Positions 8,116 through 17,959 of a stretch of DNA of 64,000 nt are shown here, piece by piece. A program made the position numbers and the translations under genes. Source of the DNA: Lysinibacillus fusiformis. Its GTDB lineage: Bacteria; Bacillota; Bacilli; Bacillales_A; Planococcaceae. The first letter of the stretch is position 1. Each line of letters starts with the position of its first letter. The notes beneath the pieces were generated by a model. It saw only the letters and a list, made by a program, of their open reading frames with translations. It made no database searches and was not told where the DNA came from. The stretch covers positions 1 through 64,000 of the forward strand of contig JASENG010000011.1 of the NCBI GenBank assembly GCA_030027265.1, read 5' to 3'.

Positions 8116-9936
8116 ATGCAAATGTTTTATACAGTGCAAAGGGGAGATACGGTTTGGCAAATTGCCCGCCGTTGGGGAATTCCGTTCGATTCATTGGTTG
8201 CTGCGAATAATTTAGTTGCACCTTACACCATATTTATTGGGCAACAGATATCTATGCCACCTGGAGTTGAGCGTTATCGGGTACAGGCGGGAGATACCAT
8301 TTTTCGTATTGCTCAATCTTATGGCATTCCTCAGTCGGTCATCATAGAGGCCAATCAACTTCAACCACCATATACAATTCTGATTAATCAACTTTTGGCC
8401 ATTCCAAGAGGAGTCCCCTATTATGTGGTCCAGCCTGGGGACACTTTGTTCAACATAGCTCGCCGTTTTAATGTCGTAACAGGAGGAAGTGTTAATTATG
8501 AATTGATCAGACGAGCAAATAATCTTTCTTCAACGGCTATTTTCCCGGGCATGCGGTTGCTCATCCCATATGCATCACCTGGGGAGGATGGATTGATTGC
8601 TTATGTCGCGAATCGTTCTGGAGTGTATGACTTATTCCTTTATAATCCTGGTAATGGTACGAATCGGCAGCTGACTTTTGGATTAGGAGAAACGTACTCA
8701 ATGCCCTTTTGGTCGCCTGATAGCAGCAAAATAGCCTTTGTGGGGAAAAATGGCATTCTATATACAGTTAACATAACGAATAACACGATTGCAGCGATTG
8801 ATCAGTTTGCTCAACCAGAAGGAGTATTTCTGAACTGGTCTCCTGACAGTCAGAGCATTGTTTATTCGAAGGGAAATCAAATTGTTATTTATAATGTAGC
8901 AACTCATCAAGTACGGCGCATTAATCAGCCCGATGCAAGGGATGTGCAATGGTTCCCGAACGGTCAGGAGCTGCTTTTCGAAGCGCACGATTTAGCGGGC
9001 ATCAGTCAATTATATAGAATTCGAGTAGACGGGACAGGGAAGCAGCAAATTACGCAAAATTCAGGAGATGCATTCAATAATGTAAGGCTTTCACCAGACG
9101 GTCGTTATGTACTTTACACAAGTCCAGGGGCCAGCATTTCTATTATTTATTCGCTCGAGATTGCAACTAGCAAGGTGGTTATGCTGAACGAAGGGCCGCT
9201 TGCCAAAAATTATAATCCAACTTGGTCTCCGGATTCTGCATCGATTGCAAATAGCACGGCTGTCCTTGATAATCTAGGCTATTTTTCACAAATCCGCACA
9301 AGTGGAAAACAAGGAGAGAATCACAGAATATGGGCCATCTCCAATTGCTATGCAACACCTATCACTTGGTCGCCTAATAGCAGGAAAATTGCTTACTTGT
9401 CTGGCTGTAATCATCAAGGAGGTGCGAGCGAACTATGGATGGTCGATCTGGATCATCCTGTGCCGATTAACCTTGTTATAGAGGACAGCATTACGGCACT
9501 AGCCTGGTCGACAACAGCCATATCTACTGGAACTGCAACCTATACAAGTACAAAATATAGAGTGCAATTGCAATACCCTGCACACTGGCAAAAAGTAGCG
9601 GATGGCCGTGAGCGGTATGAGGGCATGGATGGCTTTTTCCAGGTAGGCGCAATTACTTATGATGGACCTTTAGAGGATGTATGCCACAGTAATGCGTATC
9701 ATCAGTTATTGCCATACGGTAGCCAGCCGCAAATTGTCCCAACACAAATTCAAGGGCAACCCGCTTGTTTCATTTATCCATCAGCAGATCAACCAGCAGA
9801 AATGAAAAATTCAGCAGCGCTCATTGTTCAATATCAAACAGCTGTTGTTATTGATGGGAGCAGCTACAATTTCTTCATCTTATGGGCAGATGTCGGGCAT
9901 ATCAACCAGATTGCATCGACAGTTCGGTTTTTTTAA
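8116..9936 (+). CDS. LysM-repeat protein with TolB-like beta-propeller
   Basis: A 606-residue protein. Three LysM domains occupy about residues 3-47, 52-97 and 101-155 (VQRGDTVWQIARR, VQAGDTIFRIAQS, VQPGDTLFNIARR) and would bind peptidoglycan or chitin-like glycans. Residues 160-480 hold repeats of the WSPDS/WSPNS type, typical of TolB/WD40-like propellers, and a C-terminal domain of about 110 residues follows. No signal peptide is visible, so it may act on spore or forespore structures or be released by another route. I chose the ATG at 8116 because a strong AAGGAGGGG precedes it, inside the longer open frame from 8098. Confidence 0.87.
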   Translation: MQMFYTVQRGDTVWQIARRWGIPFDSLVAANNLVAPYTIFIGQQISMPPGVERYRVQAGDTIFRIAQSYGIPQSVIIEANQLQPPYTILINQLLAIPRGVPYYVVQPGDTLFNIARRFNVVTGGSVNYELIRRANNLSSTAIFPGMRLLIPYASPGEDGLIAYVANRSGVYDLFLYNPGNGTNRQLTFGLGETYSMPFWSPDSSKIAFVGKNGILYTVNITNNTIAAIDQFAQPEGVFLNWSPDSQSIVYSKGNQIVIYNVATHQVRRINQPDARDVQWFPNGQELLFEAHDLAGISQLYRIRVDGTGKQQITQNSGDAFNNVRLSPDGRYVLYTSPGASISIIYSLEIATSKVVMLNEGPLAKNYNPTWSPDSASIANSTAVLDNLGYFSQIRTSGKQGENHRIWAISNCYATPITWSPNSRKIAYLSGCNHQGGASELWMVDLDHPVPINLVIEDSITALAWSTTAISTGTATYTSTKYRVQLQYPAHWQKVADGRERYEGMDGFFQVGAITYDGPLEDVCHSNAYHQLLPYGSQPQIVPTQIQGQPACFIYPSADQPAEMKNSAALIVQYQTAVVIDGSSYNFFILWADVGHINQIASTVRFF

Positions 9937-9957
9937 GAACTGAACTGTGCCTTTTTT
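9919..9957 (+). terminator. Terminator of the LysM/TolB-like gene
   Basis: ACAGTTC pairs with GAACTGT and six T residues follow; the 5' arm overlaps the end of the coding region. Confidence 0.6.
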
Positions 9958-10229
9958 ATGCTTTATAAACCTAACTTGAAAAAGTTACGAAGAGATTGAT
10001 GCCACCGATCATTCTAAAACCCATATATTTTTTTACAAGAAAAAACTGATGGATGAATAAGCTTAACAAATAATTCATCTTAGGCTATGAATGAATCTCG
10101 GAATAATTCACCTCATTCCGGTTACTCTAAGATTGGCTTTAGCTGTGATGCTTGCTGTCGATTGTCCAAATCGGATTGTGACATTGAGTATTTTAGTGGC
10201 CAAAAAAATGCTTATACGGAGGGATAATT

Positions 10230-10340
10230 ATGGTTAAAGACTCACATCCGGATAATAAGAGAAAGATTAAGGAACAACCGAAAATTCCTGATGAGCAAAG
10301 ACGTAATAAGGGGTCATCAACGGCTCGCCATAAAAATTAA
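10230..10340 (+). CDS. 36-residue hydrophilic protein
   Basis: A short ORF starting MVKDSHPDNKRKIKEQ and ending STARHKN. A strong site (GGAGGG, 7 nt before ATG) and a terminator directly behind it support a real gene. It is rich in Lys, Arg, Asn and Pro with no hydrophobic segment, like many minor small spore or cytoplasmic proteins of Bacillales. I cannot name a family. It stands alone between the LysM gene and the convergent ABC operon. Confidence 0.6.
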   Translation: MVKDSHPDNKRKIKEQPKIPDEQRRNKGSSTARHKN

Positions 10341-10354
10341 CCTCATATAAGTGA

Positions 10355-10388
10355 CGAGACAGGGTGATTGAGCCCTGTCTCGAATTTT
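10355..10388. terminator. Bidirectional terminator
   Basis: CGAGACAGGG pairs with CCCTGTCTCG and ATTTTA follows. It lies between the 36-residue ORF and the end of the minus-strand ABC permease gene. Confidence 0.75.
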
Positions 10389-10403
10389 AATCTCGTTTCA
10401 CTT

Positions 10404-12005
10404 TTAGCACTTCATATCCCGGCGATTATACCCAATAAATCCAATTACACTAAGAACGACTGCAATCCCTGCTAATACTAACATTGGTGTCCATGTCATC
10501 TCATCAATCGGAAGTTTTGGAATATGCCCAAATGGTGAAAGCTTGCCGTACCAGTCCGAAAGCTGGAATAAGCCACCCATATATAAAACGATAAAAGTAT
10601 AGAATACATAAAGCCAATTGAAGCTAACAAACTTTGGTTGGTAGCCAATCATAAGGATTGCAACGCTAATCATCACAAGAATGGCTGGATAATAGACTAA
10701 GCCCATACCATAAACAGCTCCAAAAGATAATGGCTCATCTAGTACAGAGATGCTTGCTGCCCACATTCCAATGGCGGCAAATGAAAGCATTACAAAGCCA
10801 TTGATTGCTGAAATAACTAGAAAGCTTCCCATTAGTTTTGTGCGGGAGACAGCTCTTACAATCAAATGTTCAATTCGAGCCTTTTTTTCCTCACCATATA
10901 ATCTGTTCATGGACATGACTGCCGGAATCGCAGCGATAATGGCTGAAATCATCATAATCATGGACATAAATTGTTCCGTAACGGTATAGCCTTGCGCTGA
11001 TGCGAGCATTTGCTGCATTAAATCGTTTCCTTCAAAAAATGAATCTAAATCACCAAGTACCGAACCATAGGATACACCTATTAAAAACATGCCCACTGCC
11101 CAAGATATAATACCAGTACGTTGTAACCGTAATCCTAAACCAATTGGACTTTGCAGCATCGCCGAAGCGTACTTTCTGCCAGGTTTTGATGGCAATAACC
11201 CTGATTCTAAATCTCTGCGGGCATTTAAATAGTTGGCAAGGATAAATAAAATAAGGGATACAACGATCATTAATCGTATAGGCCACCAATTATTTGAGCC
11301 GTATACTTCTGTTTTCGATATCCATCCCAGTGGGGAAATCCAGCTTAAAAAATCAGTACTTACATCTCCAATACCACGGACAATGTATGCAATCAAAAGA
11401 ATGGCAATGGAAAAACCAATTGTCCCCCGTGAGGTTTCACAAGCTTGAGCAAAAAGTGCTGTTACTCCAGCAAACAAAATTCCAGTTGCCCCTAACGTAG
11501 CTCCATATAATAAAGAGCCCTCTAAGTCCATACTCTCAATATTTAGTGCGAACAGTCCAAAACCAATCAGAAGTGCTAAAAGGATATAAACACCTGTGTA
11601 GACAAATAATGTTGCATTTAAATTTGAAAGTCTGCCTACTGGTAAAGAACGAATCAATTCTACACGACCATCTTCTTCCTCTTCCCGAGTATGGCGAGTA
11701 ACTAATAAAATACTCATCAAACCTACTACAACAGCAGTCATGAGCAACATTTGATGAGCAGTCATAACGCCAAGAGTATAATTGCTTAAATCATGTGTGC
11801 CTACCATGGCAATCATGGCCGGATTTTCCATGGTTTGTGCCATGACATCTCGTTGAGCTTGTGTTCCATATAACTCCGTGAACGCGACGGGCACTATAAA
11901 AGTGAAGAAACCAATGCCAATCATCCATAAAGGAATTCGAAATCGATCCCGTCTTAAAATTAGCCTAGAAAGTAGTCCAGTATGCTTGAAAATCATATCA
12001 ATCAT
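10404..12005 (-). CDS. ABC transporter permease, polyketide-exporter type (fused halves)
   Basis: A 533-residue membrane protein with about 12 segments in two related halves, typical of the ABC permease group annotated as exporters of polyketide antibiotics. I chose the ATG at 12005 because AAGGAGGAAAT precedes it at proper spacing; the longer frame runs back into the ATPase gene. It overlaps the ATPase gene by 8 nt. With the ATPase and the TetR regulator it forms an inducible efflux operon; the substrate is unknown. Confidence 0.87.
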   Translation of the reverse strand: MIDMIFKHTGLLSRLILRRDRFRIPLWMIGIGFFTFIVPVAFTELYGTQAQRDVMAQTMENPAMIAMVGTHDLSNYTLGVMTAHQMLLMTAVVVGLMSILLVTRHTREEEEDGRVELIRSLPVGRLSNLNATLFVYTGVYILLALLIGFGLFALNIESMDLEGSLLYGATLGATGILFAGVTALFAQACETSRGTIGFSIAILLIAYIVRGIGDVSTDFLSWISPLGWISKTEVYGSNNWWPIRLMIVVSLILFILANYLNARRDLESGLLPSKPGRKYASAMLQSPIGLGLRLQRTGIISWAVGMFLIGVSYGSVLGDLDSFFEGNDLMQQMLASAQGYTVTEQFMSMIMMISAIIAAIPAVMSMNRLYGEEKKARIEHLIVRAVSRTKLMGSFLVISAINGFVMLSFAAIGMWAASISVLDEPLSFGAVYGMGLVYYPAILVMISVAILMIGYQPKFVSFNWLYVFYTFIVLYMGGLFQLSDWYGKLSPFGHIPKLPIDEMTWTPMLVLAGIAVVLSVIGFIGYNRRDMKC

Positions 12006-12918
12006 TAGGATTTCCTCCTTGGTTTTGCTCCTTTTGACCTTTCTTTTCATAATGACGCATGAACAAGTCTTCCAATGTTGGTGGTGTACTTTCTAATTTG
12101 ATAATCCCAAATTGGCTTACATGTTTAATAACTGTATCTAATTGTTCGGTATCAACTTGGAAGGAAAGTGCGCCGTCTTTTTCAGTTATCGCATGTATTC
12201 CATTTAGCTCATTCAATTGAGTGATTGGTTCTTTTGTTTCTAACAGTAAATTCATTCGAGTTAAATGGCGTAACTCATTTAAAGAGCCTGTTTCGATCAT
12301 CTGGCCTTGACGTATGATTCCCACTCGGTCACAAAGCTGTTCGACCTCAGATAATATATGACTGGATAGGAGGATACTTCTTCCTGCTTCTTTTGCTTCT
12401 TGAACACATTGTTGGAATATTTGCTCCATTAAGGGGTCTAAACCTGATGTTGGTTCATCAAGAATATATAGGTCAGCATTGGAAGAAAAAGCAGCTACAA
12501 GGGCGACCTTTTGCCGATTACCTTTTGAGTAGGTCCTGCACTTTTTAGAGGGGTCTAAATCAAAGCGTTTAATCAGTTCCTCGCGTCTGCCTGTATCATT
12601 TCCACCCCGTAGTTTTACAAACAAATCAATGACTTCTCCGCCAGTTAAATTTGGCCATAGATTCACATCTCCAGGAACATAGGCAATGCGTTTATGGAGT
12701 TCAACCGCATCGGACCAGGCATCCTTCCCAAAAATTTCAACTTCACCTTCAGTTGCTTTTAAAATCCCAAGCAAAATCCGAATCGTTGTTGACTTACCTG
12801 CACCATTTGGACCGATAAAGCCAAAGACTTCACCTTCATTGACCTCGAAATTCACTCCGTTTAGGGCGGTAAACTTTCCAAACTTCTTTGTTAAATCCTT
12901 AATTTGCAGCACGCTCAT
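11998..12918 (-). CDS. ABC transporter ATP-binding protein
   Basis: A 306-residue ATPase with Walker A GPNGAGKSTT (about residue 38), signature YSKGNRQKV and Walker B LYILDEPTSGLDP. The C-terminal 90 residues form the extension seen in drug-exporter ATPases of the DrrA/CcmA type. It lies 14 nt after the TetR gene and overlaps the permease gene, so all three are probably cotranscribed. It powers the fused permease encoded downstream. Confidence 0.92.
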   Translation of the reverse strand: MSVLQIKDLTKKFGKFTALNGVNFEVNEGEVFGFIGPNGAGKSTTIRILLGILKATEGEVEIFGKDAWSDAVELHKRIAYVPGDVNLWPNLTGGEVIDLFVKLRGGNDTGRREELIKRFDLDPSKKCRTYSKGNRQKVALVAAFSSNADLYILDEPTSGLDPLMEQIFQQCVQEAKEAGRSILLSSHILSEVEQLCDRVGIIRQGQMIETGSLNELRHLTRMNLLLETKEPITQLNELNGIHAITEKDGALSFQVDTEQLDTVIKHVSQFGIIKLESTPPTLEDLFMRHYEKKGQKEQNQGGNPND

Positions 12919-12932
12919 TATTGTCCCTCCTC

Positions 12933-13556
12933 TTATTTGTAATAAAGTGTTTTCAGAATATCTAGTAATTCATAAAACTCTTCCCAGTAGGGGTCATAAT
13001 TTATGTGAGTCAAATTTTGATTTTTCAGTTGGGCAATGAGCTCATTTTGATAACCTTCAATTGACCATTGAATGAGCTTGAATGCCTTCTCTGTATCAAT
13101 ATCATTACGAAATAAGGTTTTATCGATTCCGTTGTACAATAAGGAATGCTGATTTTTCATCATCTCCTCGTAACGCACTTTGAAACTTTCTGGAATTTCG
13201 GATATATCCCTAAGAAAAATGTTTCCTAAAAAACTTAATATGTTTGGATGTTTAAGATGGAATGCTGTTTTTCTTTGAGCTATTTGTTTTAATCTTTCAA
13301 TAAAATCGGGTTCTTTTGAGTCAACTTGTTGTTGCAGCTGATGATGGACAAGATCTAAGCTGTAGTTTAATAGATAATTGAAAAGCTCCTCTTTATTTTG
13401 GAAATAGTAAAACAGCATGCCTTTCCCGATCTTTGCGTTTTTTACAATTCGATTTGTTGAAGCCTTATCAAATCCATTTTCCGCAAACTCATTTAGTGCA
13501 GCGTTAAGTATGCGATCCTGTTTTTCTACATCGAGGTTTTGAAAAGAAACATTAAT
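12933..13556 (-). CDS. TetR-family regulator with probable ATT start
   Basis: Extending the frame upstream of its first ATG restores a complete TetR N-terminus: NVSFQNLDVEKQDRILNAA, then a helix-turn-helix with ASTNRIVKNAKIGKGMLFYYF. The extended frame meets a TGA at 13563-13565, and no ATG, GTG or TTG lies between it and the HTH. ATT at 13556 is the best candidate: it gives 207 residues, matches the usual family start, and a GGAG lies 10 nt upstream. ATT starts are rare (infC is the classic case). The alternative is a sequence error near the start. It probably represses the exporter operon. Confidence 0.75.
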   Translation of the reverse strand: MNVSFQNLDVEKQDRILNAALNEFAENGFDKASTNRIVKNAKIGKGMLFYYFQNKEELFNYLLNYSLDLVHHQLQQQVDSKEPDFIERLKQIAQRKTAFHLKHPNILSFLGNIFLRDISEIPESFKVRYEEMMKNQHSLLYNGIDKTLFRNDIDTEKAFKLIQWSIEGYQNELIAQLKNQNLTHINYDPYWEEFYELLDILKTLYYK

Positions 13557-13578
13557 TTCTAATCAACTCCTTTTTTTG

Positions 13579-13616
13579 AGTATATTTTATTTATTTCTAT
13601 TTAGACCACATTGGTC
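13579..13616 (-). promoter_or_regulatory. Promoter with candidate TetR operator
   Basis: On the minus strand a TATACT -10 (13579-13584) lies 18 bp after a weak TGGTCT -35. Overlapping the -35 is a perfect 5-3-5 inverted repeat GACCA-ATG-TGGTC (13604-13616), close to the GACC/GGTC symmetry of TetR-type operators. It sits about 50 bp upstream of the TetR start, so autoregulation is likely. This is read by eye. Confidence 0.5.
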
Positions 13617-13707
13617 GGTTATAGATTAACAAATATACTTTTGTATGAGAAGAGAATATATATAAATTTTGGTAATTGTGAAATCAACAGGAATAAAGAG
13701 GAGGGGA

Positions 13708-13738
13708 CTAAAAAACGGGCTGTCAAAACAGCCCGTTG
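13708..13738 (-). terminator. Terminator of the ger operon
   Basis: AACGGGCTGT/ACAGCCCGTT with a 4-nt loop; read on the minus strand it ends in a T-run, so it closes the germination operon. Confidence 0.88.
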
Positions 13739-13829
13739 ATGATATTGAATTATCTAGAATTGTGGGGGGATCAGGTTTATAGACAACTATGCTTGTGCAT
13801 TACCAGAGGTACGATCATTTTCAGTACTT

Positions 13830-15002
13830 TTACTTTTGGCCGTTGGAGTTCCCATTTCCTGAACTTGTACCATTCGCGTTACTCTTGTTATCTTCAGCAA
13901 TTTTTTTATTTAGCATCTCTAATTTCTTTTTCATAAGGGATCCTAGGATCAAGAATAATACGATAATCCCGATTGTGATAGAGATAGAGACATAAACCCA
14001 TGTCGTTTCTAGTTGTTCCATCGCTCGATGATGGTCAAATACTATCCAACATCCGTAAACACTGAATATAATGCCGACTGGAAGAATCATTCGCCGGTAA
14101 TCCTTTGTTCCGAATATTTTTGAAGCAATCGTTGCTGAAGCGAGGAAGGTCAACATAATTTCAGTAAGTATCGAGATGGCAAAAAAGGCGATCATAATCA
14201 TTTCATAGCGATGAATAAACTGACCAATTTTCGCACTTCTCGCCATTTGCATACAAGAGACGATATATTGCGCGGTCACTTCAGAGCTTAAAACACCGAC
14301 TTCAAGAATTGGCCACATGACAACAAAACCACCAGCAAAGAGGACGCCGGATGTACTGGAGCGTGCCCATTCTTTTTCGCTTCTTACATAGGGAAAGAGA
14401 AGTGCCGCAGCCATTGTTACCATTGCCCAGTCAGCGACATTATGTCTGCTTGCCCAAAAGGTACTTGCCACTCCTGTTTGGAAAGTAGGGAGTAATTCAT
14501 AAATATCAAAATTAGCAAGAGAGCCCAACATTAAAAGAATATTCAACGCTAATACTGAAAAAACACCTATCAAGGCCATTCTTCCGATTACTTCAATACC
14601 ATAATAAGCGCCGTAGCATCCTACTACAAAGGCGATAAAGACGAACACATAGACAGGAGCTTCCGGCAAAAAATAATCCATTAGATGATAGACATAAGTA
14701 ATCATTGTAACTCCGTAGGAACAAAAGAAAAAGATTAGTACTATTAGGCCAATAAGTTTACTAAACCATCCACCTAATAATGCTTTACTTTGGTCTAAAA
14801 TGTCTCCGGATGGAAAACGCCGGATTATCACCACCATTGCCCAAATCATAAGAACCCCAATAAGTGTCGCAATAATCGTGGAAATCCAAATATCATTTCC
14901 AACTTCCCGTCCCATAGATCCTTGTGTGAGTCCAATTGCTTTCGCGTAGACAGTATTAATAATAATGGCCATGAACATTCCGTTTGTAATTTGAACCTTC
15001 AT
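13830..15002 (-). CDS. GerAB-family germinant receptor permease subunit
   Basis: A 390-residue protein with about ten membrane segments, of the spore germination permease family (related to amino acid/polyamine permeases). The B subunit sits in the inner membrane of the dormant spore and takes part in recognising the nutrient germinant. Its start overlaps the gerC-type gene by 4 nt. It is last in the operon A-C-B. The tail (about residues 370-390) is Asn/Ser/Gly-rich (NANGTSSGNGNSNGQK), as is the tail of the A subunit. The germinant cannot be predicted. Confidence 0.92.
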   Translation of the reverse strand: MKVQITNGMFMAIIINTVYAKAIGLTQGSMGREVGNDIWISTIIATLIGVLMIWAMVVIIRRFPSGDILDQSKALLGGWFSKLIGLIVLIFFFCSYGVTMITYVYHLMDYFLPEAPVYVFVFIAFVVGCYGAYYGIEVIGRMALIGVFSVLALNILLMLGSLANFDIYELLPTFQTGVASTFWASRHNVADWAMVTMAAALLFPYVRSEKEWARSSTSGVLFAGGFVVMWPILEVGVLSSEVTAQYIVSCMQMARSAKIGQFIHRYEMIMIAFFAISILTEIMLTFLASATIASKIFGTKDYRRMILPVGIIFSVYGCWIVFDHHRAMEQLETTWVYVSISITIGIIVLFLILGSLMKKKLEMLNKKIAEDNKSNANGTSSGNGNSNGQK

Positions 15003-16213
15003 TGTGTATCCTCTTCTTCGTTTTTGGGCTTAGTAGGCAGATATAAAAGTGAAGAGCTAGTGAGTTTAACATCTACTTGTGTATTCACCTTAGCGTTAGG
15101 AAACTCTTCGTCCCATTTCGAAACAATTTTTTTCCATTCGGCTGGATAACGGTTTTTAAAGATCTCGCCTAGTTCTAAAAAATCAGCTTTGTATTCTTCT
15201 TGTGCCAACTGCAAAGTTTTCTCGATTTTTTCTTTTAATTTGTTTTCAATTTGTTCTTCAATCTGTTGTACTTGCTGCTCTTTTGCTATAGAGAAGGGAC
15301 AGCCAGCCTCGACTAACTGCACAACTGATTTAAGTTTGACATTGAAGCCAACCTGATTGTTTTTGTATGTTGGTGTCACGTGGAAGTTTTCAGTTTTAAG
15401 CTCTACAGTCATGGATTGGTCTTTGTTGGATGGACAAGACGTCACTACAGCAGCGGATTTTGCATTTTCAAGGAAAAATAGTAATCCCATCGTATCCTCT
15501 GCACTAACTTTTCCAATCATCTTGTCGCCTTTGAACACACCAGCACCATCCAGTTCAATTTGATTTATTGTTGGTTCGGCTGTTGGTTTTTTATTTGAGA
15601 TGCCATGCTTATTAAGTGATACTCTTGCTAAGACAGGTTGGGTGGTTTCATTTAGATAACTTTTTTGTAAGTCGATTATTTGGGTTTGTGGTGCAGATGC
15701 TGTAAAGTTGTTATATAAGAATAAATCATTGATGGCCTGACCAGGTATAACCTCTATACCAGTTATAGTTGAAACAACTTCACTTGCAGGGTCTGGTGTT
15801 ACCATGACTAAAGTTTGCATTCTCAGTTGATGATTTCGAGTGAAAAAATCGATAATATCATTGATACCTTCTTTTGCTAAATCTTCATTAATGACAACAG
15901 CAAAATTATGGGCCCAATAGATTCTTCTAGAAGCGCTGCTTCCAAGATGGCGAATCGCATCAAAAATGGAATCTCCCGATGCTGTTATTGACCAAATGGG
16001 TTCTCCTGTTTGTCCAGATGGTGCTCCAGTAGACCCCCTGGCATCGGCAGGACGTACAATTTGTGCTGTAATTTGTATTGTCCCTTCTTTTTCGCCCTTA
16101 TCGAGACCCACCGCCATGACAATCCCTAAATCATTAATCTCTGTTTTACCTAAGCAACCGGACAATAAACTCAACATACCCATAAGAATTAAAAACAATT
16201 TAATGCGACTCAT
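14999..16213 (-). CDS. Ger(x)C-family germinant receptor lipoprotein
   Basis: About 404 residues from the ATG at 16213, which is preceded by TGGAGG and yields a lipoprotein signal (MSRIKLFLILMGMLSLLSGC, lipidation at the Cys). The open frame extends further upstream but only inside the A-subunit gene. The mature part matches the GerC architecture (N-terminal mixed domains and a C-terminal domain ending near SSSLLYLP). The C subunit sits on the outer face of the spore inner membrane. It overlaps the A gene by 14 nt and the B gene by 4 nt. Confidence 0.92.
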   Translation of the reverse strand: MSRIKLFLILMGMLSLLSGCLGKTEINDLGIVMAVGLDKGEKEGTIQITAQIVRPADARGSTGAPSGQTGEPIWSITASGDSIFDAIRHLGSSASRRIYWAHNFAVVINEDLAKEGINDIIDFFTRNHQLRMQTLVMVTPDPASEVVSTITGIEVIPGQAINDLFLYNNFTASAPQTQIIDLQKSYLNETTQPVLARVSLNKHGISNKKPTAEPTINQIELDGAGVFKGDKMIGKVSAEDTMGLLFFLENAKSAAVVTSCPSNKDQSMTVELKTENFHVTPTYKNNQVGFNVKLKSVVQLVEAGCPFSIAKEQQVQQIEEQIENKLKEKIEKTLQLAQEEYKADFLELGEIFKNRYPAEWKKIVSKWDEEFPNAKVNTQVDVKLTSSSLLYLPTKPKNEEEDTQ

Positions 16214-17792
16214 TGGTTGAGCCTCCATTTGCTTGACCGTTACCGTTACTCTTTGAATCCTGGGTAGTATCAGGATTTTGTTCAGGTGGTTTCGGCATGA
16301 GTTTTTGCCCCTCGCGCTTTTCAGAGCCTTCTGCCAATTTAGGCTGCTTATCCATTTTCCACCAAGGAAATCTAAAAACAATATCTTTTTGATCGGTTGG
16401 CTGGAAAGGTGTAGCTGGTGCAAGGTAAGGTTCTCCGAAGGAACGAATCGATAAGGCATGTACAGCTAAAATTGTAAAAACAGCTGAAAAGCCCAACAAG
16501 CCTAAAGTTCCAGAAGCAATCAATAATGGAAACCTGATTAAGCGAATAGAAAATGAAGCTGAATAATTGGGTATGGCAAAAGATGCAATTCCAGTTAAAG
16601 CTACGAGAATAACCATAAACGGTGAAACGATTCCTGCTTGAACTGCTGCTTGTCCAATAACAAGCGAACCAACAATACTAACTGCTTGTCCCACGGGTTT
16701 AGGCATTCGCAGTCCGGCTTCCCGCATTAACTCGAAGACAATTTCCATTAATAAGGCCTCTATTAAAACCGGAAAAGGAATTACCTCTCTACCCGAAGCG
16801 ATACTAAGCGCTAGTTCTGTTGGTATCATTTCATGATGAAAGCTAATGAGCATGACATAAATCGAAGGTAAAGTAAGACTGATCATAAACGCAATATAAC
16901 GGATGGAACGGAAAAACGACCCTGCCAGAAATCCCGAATAGTAGTCATCGCTCGCTTGGAAAAATTCCCAGAAGTAGGAAGGAACTAATAATACAAAAGG
17001 TGTATTATCAACAAAAATAGCAACTCTTCCTTCCAAAATGCTCGCTGCTACCTTATCTGGTCTTTCCGTACTTTGCATTGTTGTAAATGGCGAGCGCGGA
17101 CTGTCCTTTATTAATTCTTCGATATATCCACTTTCCAGTACAGCATCGATTTTGATTTTTCGAAGACGCTCTTTTACTTCTTCGACCAGTCCTTCTTTTA
17201 CTGTACCTTCCAAGTAGACAATATTAATATCTGTTTTACTCTTTTTTCCAACCTGCATGCTTTCCACATAGAGGAGAGGGTCTCGAATTCTTCTTCTTAA
17301 AAGGGCGGTATTAGTTCGAATATTCTCCGTAAAACCATCTCGAGGACCTCTGACTACTTGCTCTGTTTGAGGTTCATCGACACTTCTTGCATCCCAGCCT
17401 CTAGTGGAGAGGAGAAACCCTCGATTATAACCATCTATTAGTAAAACGGTATCCCCCACCAAAATGCCATCAATAGCCTTTTCGTAATTGTAAATAACTT
17501 CGACAGAGGAATTCCTTAATACATTCTTTTTAATTTGATCGATTGTCAGCTCATCCGAATTTTGTTTTCCTTCATATATGGTCAATGCTTTGATGGTACT
17601 TTCAATAACTTGCGTATTAACAAGTCCATCGGTGTAAAAAACTACAGCTGGAATATTTTTATTTTCATCAAAGGAAAAGTCCCGTTTAATGACATCTATA
17701 TTTTTTGAAAAAATCTTTTCGATTACCTTTTTATTTTCTGCAATATTTTTAGTAAATGGTTTAACTAATTCTTCTTCTAAGGATGACATCAT
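16200..17792 (-). CDS. GerA-family germinant receptor A subunit
   Basis: A 530-residue protein: N-terminal soluble GerA domain (about 1-270), a membrane region (about 290-450) containing the conserved PFP segment (VIPFPVLIEALLMEIVFELM split across about 335-355), and a charged Asn/Gly/Ser-rich tail. The A subunit forms the oligomeric channel of the germinant receptor. It is first in the A-C-B operon, with a possible sigma-G promoter upstream. AAAGGGGGC precedes the ATG at a good distance. Confidence 0.93.
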   Translation of the reverse strand: MMSSLEEELVKPFTKNIAENKKVIEKIFSKNIDVIKRDFSFDENKNIPAVVFYTDGLVNTQVIESTIKALTIYEGKQNSDELTIDQIKKNVLRNSSVEVIYNYEKAIDGILVGDTVLLIDGYNRGFLLSTRGWDARSVDEPQTEQVVRGPRDGFTENIRTNTALLRRRIRDPLLYVESMQVGKKSKTDINIVYLEGTVKEGLVEEVKERLRKIKIDAVLESGYIEELIKDSPRSPFTTMQSTERPDKVAASILEGRVAIFVDNTPFVLLVPSYFWEFFQASDDYYSGFLAGSFFRSIRYIAFMISLTLPSIYVMLISFHHEMIPTELALSIASGREVIPFPVLIEALLMEIVFELMREAGLRMPKPVGQAVSIVGSLVIGQAAVQAGIVSPFMVILVALTGIASFAIPNYSASFSIRLIRFPLLIASGTLGLLGFSAVFTILAVHALSIRSFGEPYLAPATPFQPTDQKDIVFRFPWWKMDKQPKLAEGSEKREGQKLMPKPPEQNPDTTQDSKSNGNGQANGGSTNESH

Positions 17793-17829
17793 GAAGCCCC
17801 CTTTGCTGTTAAAAAAATCTGCATAGTTC

Positions 17830-17860
17830 TTGTATTACCAATAAATAACTCGATTATTCA
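17830..17860 (-). promoter_or_regulatory. Candidate sigma-G promoter of the ger operon
   Basis: On the minus strand a perfect TGAATA (17855-17860) is followed after 18 bp by AATACAA (17830-17836), five of seven matches to the sigma-G -10 CATAMTA. Germinant receptor operons are classically sigma-G dependent, expressed in the forespore. It lies about 40-70 bp before the A subunit. Confidence 0.5.
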
Positions 17861-17959
17861 AATCGGGTGTTGATTTATTAATTGTCAAATGGCAGTTTTG
17901 GATATGAGTTTATAGGTAAAAATGAGTTACACAACCTATTGTTAGGGAGGAGATCATAA

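Noticed and set aside
12686..13039. Plus-strand frame over the ABC ATPase/TetR junction
   Set aside because: It is the antisense shadow of two strong minus-strand genes and has no ribosome site.
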